Shown: one piece after another, positions 7,391-13,762 of the stretch
How positions within the stretch are numbered: position 1 is the first letter of the stretch
Layout of the letters: each line of letters begins with the position of its first letter
Assembly (NCBI RefSeq): GCF_002873135.1
Contig: NZ_MCVI01000014.1
Location: forward strand, 1 to 31,874
Source: Shewanella sp. 10N.286.48.A6
GTDB taxonomy: Bacteria; Pseudomonadota; Gammaproteobacteria; Enterobacterales; Shewanellaceae
Direction of reading: 5' to 3'
Length of the DNA stretch: 31,874 nucleotides
The notes under the pieces: model-generated
Databases searched by the model: none
Told to the model about the DNA's origin: nothing
The model's input: the letters and a program-made list of their open reading frames with translations, nothing else
Made by a program: the position numbers and the translations under genes

Positions 7391-8254
7391 ATGTTTTTGA
7401 AGGGATTAAAACTATCTTCATTGGTTATGGTTACGCTGTTTTCTGTTGCCAGTTATGGCAGTATTAATTTACAAGGCAAGTTAGAGCAAGGCGCGTTAGT
7501 GCGTGGCACTGTTCCTGCTGGTAGCGCAGTCAAGCTAAATGGCGAAGTGGTAAAAGTGACTCCAAAAGGCCAATTTGCTATTGGTTTTGAGCGCGAAGCA
7601 AAAACAGAGCAGCTGCTAGAAGTGACTTATCCTGATGGGTTAACACAACTTAAACCACTGACAATTGCGAGCCGTGAATATAAAATTGATCGCTTAACCG
7701 GCATTAGTAAAAAAATCATGCAGCCAGATCCTGTGGCGCAAGCTAGAGCTGCAAAGGACTCAAAGCAAACTCGCGCCGCACGTAATGTGTTCAGTGAGCA
7801 AGATGCCTTTATGCAAGCGTTTATCTGGCCGGTAACTGGCAGGATTTCAGGGGTTTATGGTAGTCAGCGAGTTTACAATGGTAAGCCGGGTAACCCGCAT
7901 TATGGTGTAGATGTTGCCCGTCCTACGGGAACGGTTGTCGTGTCTCCGGCTGATGGGGTTATTACCTTATCAGTGCCAGATATGTTCTATTCAGGTGGCA
8001 CGTTAATCATTGACCATGGATATGGTATTAACTCGACTTTTTTACATCTGAGTAAGTTATATGCCAAAGAAGGTGATGTGGTCACTCAAGGCCAACCACT
8101 AGCTGAAATTGGTGCGACAGGGCGGGTGACTGGACCGCATCTCGATTGGCGTTTGAACTGGTTCCAAAAGCGTCTGGATCCCGTGTCAATTGTGCCGTCA
8201 ATGGAGAGTGTGCTTGCGGCTGAAAACAAGGCTAAAACCGCAGAAAAGCAATAA
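7391..8254 (+). CDS. Exported M23 (LytM-type) peptidase
   Basis: This 287-residue protein has a signal peptide (cleavage near residue 22-23), a beta-rich N-terminal region (about 24-100) and a C-terminal M23 domain (about 145-270). The zinc and catalytic set is visible: H170 and D174 in HYGVDVA, H219 in FLHL, and H250 in GPHLDWRL. The second histidine of the usual HxH motif is Asp here (D252). I recall the GPHLDWR form from other proteobacterial M23 proteins, so it need not mean loss of activity. It would cut peptidoglycan cross-bridges in the periplasm. It lies 50 bp behind the QueD-like gene and ahead of a strong terminator, so both probably form one unit. Confidence 0.88.
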   Translation: MFLKGLKLSSLVMVTLFSVASYGSINLQGKLEQGALVRGTVPAGSAVKLNGEVVKVTPKGQFAIGFEREAKTEQLLEVTYPDGLTQLKPLTIASREYKIDRLTGISKKIMQPDPVAQARAAKDSKQTRAARNVFSEQDAFMQAFIWPVTGRISGVYGSQRVYNGKPGNPHYGVDVARPTGTVVVSPADGVITLSVPDMFYSGGTLIIDHGYGINSTFLHLSKLYAKEGDVVTQGQPLAEIGATGRVTGPHLDWRLNWFQKRLDPVSIVPSMESVLAAENKAKTAEKQ

Positions 8255-8302
8255 GCCAATATTACGACAAATAACCCTTCTTAAACAGGGCTGGTACTTA
8301 AA

Positions 8303-8328
8303 GCCGTTATGTTAATAACGGCTTTTTT
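8303..8328 (+). terminator. Rho-independent terminator after the M23 peptidase
   Basis: A perfect 8-bp stem, GCCGTTAT (8303-8310) with ATAACGGC (8315-8322), has loop GTTA and a run of six T. It ends the plus-strand unit and faces the end of yecM. Confidence 0.9.
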
Positions 8329-8336
8329 ATGCCGTT

Positions 8337-8897
8337 TTAATTTAGCTCGCTCGCAATAATGGCTTCGATCCCTAATGGATGCACTTTGACGCAAATGCCC
8401 TCGGCTTTAAAGGCAATTGTGGGATTGGCTAAGCGTTCATTATCCCCTTTAGGCGAGCTTTGCTTAACTTTAATGGCTGTTTCACCAGCGATGATAGGGG
8501 CGAGTGTCGGTACTTTTTCAACTAACTCGGTAACTAATTGCTCGCAGGTTTGTGCAGTAGAAGGCATGACTAGCTCAACATGTTCCCAGCCTTCAACGGG
8601 ATAGTTTTTATCTGATGGGTAGGGCAGCTCAACACAAGTAACGTTTTTATCTGCCAGTGTCAGTGGCTGGGTCAGTTTAATGATCAATATCGGTCGGCCG
8701 TTAATTATATTATTCGAAATCACTTCACCGTGCTCACTGAATTGCTCTGTGAGTAATTTTGCTTTATCTGCGTCATTGACTCTTAAAGCGCAGTGATCAC
8801 ATTCAAGAGACAGTTTATCTAAACCAAGTTGGCTAATGAAGGCCTCAATGCGTGCGCTAAATTCTGGCCAAGTTTCTATTAAATAAGGGTAATTCAT
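8337..8897 (-). CDS. yecM: YecM family protein (VOC-like fold)
   Basis: This 186-residue protein matches the YecM family: an N-terminal helical segment with YLIETWPEF, then CDHCALRV, a central VELPYPSDKNYPVEGWEHVELV block and a C-terminal FKAEGICVKVHP strand. YecM has the vicinal-oxygen-chelate fold seen in glyoxalases and ring-cleaving dioxygenases, but its substrate is not known. Conserved acidic and histidine residues (for example in GWEHVE) could bind metal. It has no signal peptide and should be cytosolic. It stands alone, with a plus-strand terminator just past its 3' end. Confidence 0.88.
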   Translation of the reverse strand: MNYPYLIETWPEFSARIEAFISQLGLDKLSLECDHCALRVNDADKAKLLTEQFSEHGEVISNNIINGRPILIIKLTQPLTLADKNVTCVELPYPSDKNYPVEGWEHVELVMPSTAQTCEQLVTELVEKVPTLAPIIAGETAIKVKQSSPKGDNERLANPTIAFKAEGICVKVHPLGIEAIIASELN

Positions 8898-8981
8898 CGG
8901 TAGTATCCGTTTGTATAGGCTGGAGTATTAGTCGCACTCAACCGCTATCACGATATTGTTAATATTATTAAGCTGTGAAGG

Positions 8982-9488
8982 TTAAGGCCAAATTTCGATT
9001 GGGGTGCCTTCTTCGATGACTCGCCACAACTCATCCATTTCTTTATTAGTCACCGCAATACAGCCGTTAGTCCAATTGTATTGCTGAGCTTGTTCAGGGG
9101 GTAATTCTGAGTTGGGGTTTTGACCGTGGATCATAATCATGCCGCCAGGACTAACACCTAGGGCATTGGCACGTAATTTATCTTCTTCATTAGGGTAAGA
9201 AATATGAATTGATTTATAAAATGCACTGTCTGACTTTTTATAGTCTAAAACATAGCGGCCTTGGGGAGTGCGTTGATCGCCTTCTTTAAATTTATGGCCT
9301 TGTGGGGCATCGCCCATGGCAATTTGATAGGTTTTTAATACCTTGCCTTGCTGGTAGATAGACATTTTAGCTTCTGACTTGTTCACAACAACTAAATCAA
9401 CTTTTGCTTGAGTTAATTTATCAACAGACGCAAGAACCGTACTAGACTGTAAAATGACGATAAAAATAAGGGATTTAACCAATCGCAT
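8982..9488 (-). CDS. Periplasmic L,D-transpeptidase (YkuD domain)
   Basis: This 168-residue protein has a signal peptide (about 1-20) and a single YkuD domain. The active-site pattern is MIHGQ (H121) followed by a TNGCIAV motif with catalytic C143, the S/T-x-G-C signature of the family. Members form 3-3 cross-links in peptidoglycan or attach proteins to it, and some of this short type cut such links. It lacks the LysM domain of ErfK/YbiS-type enzymes, so I give no gene symbol. A GGAG box precedes the ATG. A 19-bp palindrome sits 38 bp upstream, in the promoter region. Confidence 0.88.
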   Translation of the reverse strand: MRLVKSLIFIVILQSSTVLASVDKLTQAKVDLVVVNKSEAKMSIYQQGKVLKTYQIAMGDAPQGHKFKEGDQRTPQGRYVLDYKKSDSAFYKSIHISYPNEEDKLRANALGVSPGGMIMIHGQNPNSELPPEQAQQYNWTNGCIAVTNKEMDELWRVIEEGTPIEIWP

Positions 9489-9525
9489 GCAGACTCCAAA
9501 AAAGCAGGATTTTCTAATTTGTTTT

Positions 9526-9544
9526 ATGTTAATAATGTTAACAT
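9526..9544. promoter_or_regulatory. Palindrome ATGTTAA-N5-TTAACAT, candidate operator
   Basis: A perfect 7-bp inverted repeat with a 5-base spacer lies between the L,D-transpeptidase gene (minus, start 9488) and the K+ channel gene (plus, start 9661). The same arms and spacing recur at 12566-12584. Its size and symmetry suit a dimeric regulator, which I cannot name. Confidence 0.5.
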
Positions 9545-9602
9545 GAGTATCAGTTCAAAATATGCTTCGCATAAAAATGATTAGAGCAGATATCGTTAGT
9601 GA

Positions 9603-9634
9603 TAATACCTTACTTTTTCCTTAGGGCGGTATTA
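9603..9634. repeat. Inverted repeat TAATACC/GGTATTA upstream of the K+ channel gene
   Basis: TAATACC (9603-9609) and GGTATTA (9628-9634) form a perfect 7-bp inverted repeat with an 18-base interior, ending 26 bp before the start codon. It may be a leader hairpin or an operator. Nothing further supports a function. Confidence 0.3.
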
Positions 9635-9660
9635 AATTTAAGTGGATTGTAGAGTAACCC

Positions 9661-10521
9661 ATGACGTTAGAAGATAAACACGATAACCATTATAAAAAGC
9701 AAATCCGAACCATTATATTTGGTACCGATACCCCTTTGGGTAAAGGCTTTGATATAACACTGATTATTTGTATTTTACTCAGTGTAACGCTGATTGTCTT
9801 AGACACGATAGATAGCGTTCATGCTCAGTATGGCAAAGCGATTTATTACGCTGAATGGGGGTTTACTTGGTTATTTACCTTTGAGTATTTGCTGAGAATA
9901 TACGGCTCACTTAATCGCTGGTCCTATATGCGTAGCTTTTATGGCATTGTGGATTTAATGTCAATTCTGCCAAGCTTTTTAGCGCTGATTATCCCAGGAG
10001 CCAATATTTCATTGGCCTTTAGAGTATTACGGTTATTCAGAATTTTCAGAGTGTTAAAGTTATTACGCTATTTAAGTGAAGGCAATATTTTACTTAAGGC
10101 GATGATCCACGCTAGACGCAAAGTCTTCATCTTCTTCTTTTCAGTGAGTCTGATTATTATGGCGCTGAGTGTGGTGATGTATGTGGTTGAGGGGCCAAGT
10201 AACGGGTTTACTTCGATCCCTAAGTCCATGTATTGGACTATCGTTACCATAACCACGGTTGGATATGGTGATATCACTCCGCAAACCAATTTAGGCCAAG
10301 CCATTGCATCGCTGACCATGTTGATAGGTTATTCTATTATTGCGATACCAACGGGAATATTAACTGCTGAAATTTCCCATGAAATGGGCGCAGAAAGAGA
10401 ACTGAATAAAGATTTAAGAAAATGCAGTAACTGCGGCGCTCGTGGTCATCAATTACATGCATTGTTTTGCCATCACTGTGGCAGTGAGTTAGAAATCAGC
10501 AACCTTGAAGGGGAGTCATGA
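9661..10521 (+). CDS. Voltage-gated K+ channel with C-terminal zinc ribbon
   Basis: This 286-residue protein has six membrane helices. The S4 segment (about 119-138) repeats Arg every third residue (FRVLRLFRIFRVLKLL), the mark of a voltage sensor. The pore carries the K+ filter TTVGYGD (198-204) before S6. After S6 the cytosolic tail ends in a CxxC-x11-CxxC zinc ribbon (C255, C258, C270, C273). The same layout is known for many bacterial Kv-type ion channels. Four subunits should form a K+ channel in the inner membrane. The stop overlaps the start of the MATE gene by four bases (ATGA), so the two proteins are translationally coupled and may work together. The zinc ribbon is unusual next to the six-helix core. 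Confidence 0.92.
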   Translation: MTLEDKHDNHYKKQIRTIIFGTDTPLGKGFDITLIICILLSVTLIVLDTIDSVHAQYGKAIYYAEWGFTWLFTFEYLLRIYGSLNRWSYMRSFYGIVDLMSILPSFLALIIPGANISLAFRVLRLFRIFRVLKLLRYLSEGNILLKAMIHARRKVFIFFFSVSLIIMALSVVMYVVEGPSNGFTSIPKSMYWTIVTITTVGYGDITPQTNLGQAIASLTMLIGYSIIAIPTGILTAEISHEMGAERELNKDLRKCSNCGARGHQLHALFCHHCGSELEISNLEGES

Positions 10522-12026
10522 CCGAAGCTAAATTTGTTCAAGGGCCAATATTTCGTCATATATTGGTTATGAGCTCCACCGCCGCAGTGGGAATTTCTGC
10601 GCTGTTTGTGGTGGATTTATTAGATATCTTTTTCCTCAGTTTGCTCGGTGAGTTGGAATTAGCTGCCGCCGTGGGTTATGCCGGGGCGATTTCTTTTTTT
10701 ACGACTTCAATTGGGATTGGTTTATCCATTGCGCTTGGGGCGCTTGTCTCCCGTGCTGTTGGCGCTAAAAATATGGTGCTAGCTAAAAGAATGTTGCTTA
10801 ACAGCGCGTTGATCTCTCTGCTAACCAGTATTTTTGTTGCGATTGTGGTGTTTATATTTATTCCCGAGTTACTGGCTCTCATTGGCGCAACGGGGAAAAC
10901 TGCGGTGTTGGCGCAAAGTTATCTGCAAATTTTGGTGCCTTCTTTACCTTTTATTTGTTTAGCTATGGCGTTAGGTGGCGCTTTAAGAGCCATTGGCGAT
11001 GCGAAATTGTCCATGTTGTCTACCTTAGCGGGTGGCGGTGTAAATCTGGTACTAGATCCGATATTCATTTTTGCCTTAGGGATGGGCATTGAAGGCGCAG
11101 CAATTGCCTCAGTTATTGCCCGAATTGCGGTATTTGTGGTCTCTGCCAGAGGGGTCATTGTGAAGCATAAGATGTTAGGTCAGTTTAACCGTCAGCATTT
11201 TGTTGAAGATATTAGCATTGTTTATTCCATTGCTCTGCCTGCGATGATTACCAATGTGGCGACACCAATTGGTAACGCGGTGGTCACTAAAGCGGTTGCT
11301 GATTTTGGTGACAGTTATGTTGCTGGTTGGGCGGTGCTTGGTAGGTTAATCCCCGTAAGCTTTGGGATGATTTTTGCTTTAAGCGGCGCAGTAGGGCCTA
11401 TTATCGGGCAAAACTATGGCGCGCAAGAATTTGAACGAGTAAAAGAAAGCTTAACTAAGGCGATTCAATTTTGTTTTGTTTACGTGTTAGTGGTGTCGTT
11501 ATTGCTGTTTTTATCCAGAAATGTGATTGTGTCAGCCTTTGATATGAAAGGTGACGCGGCAGATATTATTTTGTTTTTCTGTAAATACATTGCAATATTT
11601 TTCGTGTTTTCAGGGGTGTTATTTGTCGCTAATGCCGCATTTAATAATCTTGGTAAACCCAAATACTCAACTTTTTTTAATGTAGGTAAAGCGACCTTAG
11701 GCACCATTCCTTTTGTTTATTTTGGCGCGCAAATGGGCGGCGTATACGGCGTATTAATTGGTCAAGCGATTGGGTCTATTTTATTTGGTGTTGGCGGAGT
11801 GTGGTTGGGTTATCGTTTGGTTGATAAGCTTCAAGCGGCTTCACAAGGGCCTCAGCAGCTAATTAAGCCACAGACCATTGATGATGAGATTGAATTAGAA
11901 ATGAGCCCGACCAGCTCACCGCAGTCGTCATCATATATTCAGTTAGCGCAATTAAACGAAGAGCCATTGTGTGAAGAGATTGTCCGTGATGGGGATTTAG
12001 ATAACCCGCGAACGCCGAAAAGCTAG
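10518..12026 (+). CDS. MATE family efflux transporter
   Basis: This 502-residue inner-membrane protein has about twelve helices in two related halves, with features of the MATE/NorM-DinF superfamily: an early GLSIALGALVSRAVGA segment, LGGALRAIGDAKLSM near residue 155, and GPIIGQNYGAQEFERV in the second half. Such carriers export organic cations or drugs in exchange for Na+ or H+. The last 55 residues or so form an acidic, Ser/Pro/Glu-rich cytosolic tail not needed for the fold. It overlaps the K+ channel gene by four bases and is the last gene of that unit, with a terminator about 75 bp downstream. The substrate cannot be read from the sequence. Confidence 0.9.
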   Translation: MTEAKFVQGPIFRHILVMSSTAAVGISALFVVDLLDIFFLSLLGELELAAAVGYAGAISFFTTSIGIGLSIALGALVSRAVGAKNMVLAKRMLLNSALISLLTSIFVAIVVFIFIPELLALIGATGKTAVLAQSYLQILVPSLPFICLAMALGGALRAIGDAKLSMLSTLAGGGVNLVLDPIFIFALGMGIEGAAIASVIARIAVFVVSARGVIVKHKMLGQFNRQHFVEDISIVYSIALPAMITNVATPIGNAVVTKAVADFGDSYVAGWAVLGRLIPVSFGMIFALSGAVGPIIGQNYGAQEFERVKESLTKAIQFCFVYVLVVSLLLFLSRNVIVSAFDMKGDAADIILFFCKYIAIFFVFSGVLFVANAAFNNLGKPKYSTFFNVGKATLGTIPFVYFGAQMGGVYGVLIGQAIGSILFGVGGVWLGYRLVDKLQAASQGPQQLIKPQTIDDEIELEMSPTSSPQSSSYIQLAQLNEEPLCEEIVRDGDLDNPRTPKS

Positions 12027-12094
12027 TGCATCACAGATTGACTCAAGTCGCTGTCTGAATGCTGCCTTGTAAAACTCAATGGGCAACAAGATGT

Positions 12095-12129
12095 AAAAAG
12101 CCCTCAACATAGTATGTTGAGGGCTTTTT
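12095..12129. terminator. Bidirectional terminator between MATE and DUF2986 genes
   Basis: An 11-bp stem, GCCCTCAACAT (12100-12110) with ATGTTGAGGGC (12114-12124), is flanked by five A on one side and five T on the other. It can end the plus-strand MATE transcript and the minus-strand transcript of the DUF2986 gene. Confidence 0.9.
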
Positions 12130-12174
12130 AATAATCTTTTTATAAAGGTCTTTTTATAAAAACCTTTGTGGTGA

Positions 12175-12393
12175 TTAAGCTTGGGTATTTTCCTTGGCTT
12201 CAAGCACTTCAGCTGCAGAGTTGTTGTCTGCTGCTAACAATTGTTGCTCTTCTTCTAAAGCAATTCGCGCTCGCTCAGCTTTTGAAATATAGCCAACCTT
12301 TGGATTTTTTTGCGGATTATCCGGCGTAATTTTATTTTTTTTTGCTTTAGCCCGCTTGGCGGTCTTTTTTATCATTAGCTGTTTTCTGTTCAT
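12175..12393 (-). CDS. DUF2986 family small basic protein
   Basis: This 72-residue protein opens with MNRKQ and a Lys-rich stretch, then GYISKAERARIALEE, the pattern I know from DUF2986 proteins of Shewanella and relatives. The function is unknown; the basic N-terminus would suit nucleic acid binding, which is inference. A GTG 39 bases upstream (12432) is in frame, but the added residues do not fit the family, so I chose the ATG at 12393. The C-terminal third is acidic and Ala/Asn-rich. It appears monocistronic, with a strong hairpin downstream. Confidence 0.75.
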   Translation of the reverse strand: MNRKQLMIKKTAKRAKAKKNKITPDNPQKNPKVGYISKAERARIALEEEQQLLAADNNSAAEVLEAKENTQA

Positions 12394-12460
12394 GATACTT
12401 GGTAACTCTTTTAAAAAGTGCCAGCTGGGCACGATTTGGAAAATAAAATTAGCTAGTGGT

Positions 12461-12500
12461 GCGCTAAGCTAAATGTCTTGAATAGCGCTAAGTTTAGCGC
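12461..12500. repeat. Repeated GCGCTAAG element with hairpin upstream of the DUF2986 gene
   Basis: GCGCTAAG occurs at 12461-12468 and 12485-12492 in direct orientation, 24 bases apart. The second copy also pairs with TAGCGC (12495-12500) in a 6-bp hairpin with loop AGTT. It lies 68-107 bp upstream of the DUF2986 start. This could be an operator pair or a leader hairpin. Confidence in any function is low. Confidence 0.35.
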
Positions 12501-12565
12501 AATCTACTATGGGTATACAGTATAACTGCGTTATTTATTGATCTTGTGCTAGTTAGGCAGTTTGA

Positions 12566-12584
12566 ATGTTAATGTAATTAACAT
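12566..12584. promoter_or_regulatory. Second copy of the ATGTTAA-N5-TTAACAT palindrome
   Basis: The arms and the 5-base spacing are the same as at 9526-9544, and one extra base pair is present on each side (A12565 and T12585). It lies just past the 3' end of the lipoprotein gene and 173 bp upstream of the DUF2986 start. The sharing suggests a common DNA-binding protein rather than two chance hairpins. Confidence 0.5.
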
Positions 12585-12598
12585 TTAGGCGCCGAAGG

Positions 12599-13054
12599 TT
12601 AATACTTACGGCTAAATTTCTGAATGTCGGCTGCAGTTGCACCATCATTGCATTCGCCTCGAATCTCACCTCTGCCTTCACTGACATTGCGATGAAGTAC
12701 AATATAGCCTTCTTTACAGTAGCCATTCATATCGAGGGTTTTCTCTAGACCTAAATCCACCTGAGCACTCCATAGCGCCAAAAAGTCGGCTCGACGCTCC
12801 TGTTCTCTTGCATAACTGCGGGCATCTTGCTTACGGCGATCAATACGCTGCTGATGTGGCAGTGGATCTTCTATACCGCGGTCTGTTGCATTAGCGACCT
12901 TAGCTTTATAAGTAAATAGTTTGATGCCTTCGCCTTTTATTGATGAGCTAAAGGTATCTCTATATTTACCTGCGAATAATTCGGGATCGGGTGCTTGGGT
13001 TGCACATGCACTGAGGAGTAATGTACTGGTAAGCGTAAATAAAAACTTGAACAC
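12599..13054 (-). CDS. Small lipoprotein of unknown function
   Basis: The precursor has 151 residues from a GTG start at 13054, which has an AGAAGGA box seven bases upstream. A longer in-frame start at 13156 would add 34 hydrophilic residues before the signal sequence, which is implausible. The signal peptide is followed by a lipobox LLSAC with lipid-modified C17. The mature part contains a Lys/Arg-rich middle (PHQQRIDRRKQDARS) and a C-terminal block with two cysteines (GYCKEGY and GECND) that may pair in the periplasm. I do not recognise a characterised family. Confidence 0.75.
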   Translation of the reverse strand: MFKFLFTLTSTLLLSACATQAPDPELFAGKYRDTFSSSIKGEGIKLFTYKAKVANATDRGIEDPLPHQQRIDRRKQDARSYAREQERRADFLALWSAQVDLGLEKTLDMNGYCKEGYIVLHRNVSEGRGEIRGECNDGATAADIQKFSRKY

Positions 13055-13206
13055 TAAATTAATCCTTCTGGATTTTATCTGTAAAAAATAGCTGTCAGAT
13101 ATTGGCGATGGATGATTGGGGGCTTGAGGCTGCTTGTTATCAAGGGCGTAAAACAAATGTACTGGCTTAAATCAATTCAAGCCAGCAGTTATCTCAATAA
13201 AAGCGC

Positions 13207-13563
13207 TTAAGCGTATTGTTTCGATAAATAAGCAATAATGTCCTTAGACTCATACATCCACTGAGTTTGACCATCTTGTTGTATTTTTAAACATGGCACT
13301 TTTAAGTGACCGCCTTCATTAACCAGTTGCTGTTTATGAACGTCTTGTTTGGCATCAACTGTAGCAATATTAAGGCCTTGGCGGCGAATTGAACGGCGCA
13401 CCTTAACGCAAAAAGGACAAGCGGCATATTGATAAAGGGCTAACGACTTTGTTTGCTCATCAATTTTAGCTTGTTCAATGATAGGTCGCTGACGCTTTTT
13501 AGGAGGGAAAACAAAGTTAAGTAATAAGATGATACGGCCAAGGATCCAACGAATGACAAACAT
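13207..13563 (-). CDS. Membrane-anchored glutaredoxin-like protein
   Basis: This 118-residue protein has a hydrophobic N-terminal segment (about 4-19), a short basic linker and a glutaredoxin domain (about 41-117) with the active-site CPFC (C49, C52) and the cis-proline motif VPCL (89-92). The FVFPPKKRQRP linker suggests the domain faces the cytoplasm. It would reduce disulfides with glutathione. An AAGGA box precedes the ATG. A CRP-like palindrome lies 112 bp upstream of the start. Confidence 0.85.
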   Translation of the reverse strand: MFVIRWILGRIILLLNFVFPPKKRQRPIIEQAKIDEQTKSLALYQYAACPFCVKVRRSIRRQGLNIATVDAKQDVHKQQLVNEGGHLKVPCLKIQQDGQTQWMYESKDIIAYLSKQYA

Positions 13564-13674
13564 ACTGCTTCCTTAAATATTCAGTTTTAATAATTGATCT
13601 TGTTATTTTATGTAATGGATTAAACAGCTTTTGCGATAATCCATTTTTACCGCAATCCATTTTGCCACAGTTTA

Positions 13675-13690
13675 CGTGATGTTTATCACA
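13675..13690. promoter_or_regulatory. CRP-like site upstream of the glutaredoxin gene
   Basis: CGTGATGTTTATCACA matches the CRP consensus TGTGA-N6-TCACA at nine of ten core positions. It is centred about 120 bp upstream of the start of the minus-strand glutaredoxin gene (13563). An overlapping reading, GTGAT-N4-ATCAC, also has FNR-type spacing. Confidence 0.5.
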
Positions 13691-13691
13691 G

Positions 13692-13724
13692 AGAACAGCA
13701 CTGTATCTATTACAGTGCTGTTCT
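13692..13724. terminator. Strong hairpin after the DUF748 gene
   Basis: A perfect 14-bp stem, AGAACAGCACTGTA (13692-13705) with TACAGTGCTGTTCT (13711-13724), has a 5-base loop and lies 39 bp past the DUF748 stop. There is no T tract on the minus strand, so it may protect the 3' end of the mRNA instead of, or as well as, terminating transcription. Confidence 0.6.
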
Positions 13725-13762
13725 AAAATGTTAGTGACGCTCTGTTTTGAATCGAATTTTAC

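Noticed and set aside
12394..12432. GTG start of the DUF2986 protein 39 bases upstream of the chosen ATG
   Set aside because: The added residues do not match the family, whose members begin MNRK or similar.
13055..13156. Longer N-terminus for the lipoprotein at 12599-13054
   Set aside because: It would bury the signal peptide behind 34 hydrophilic residues. The GTG at 13054 has a good ribosome site.
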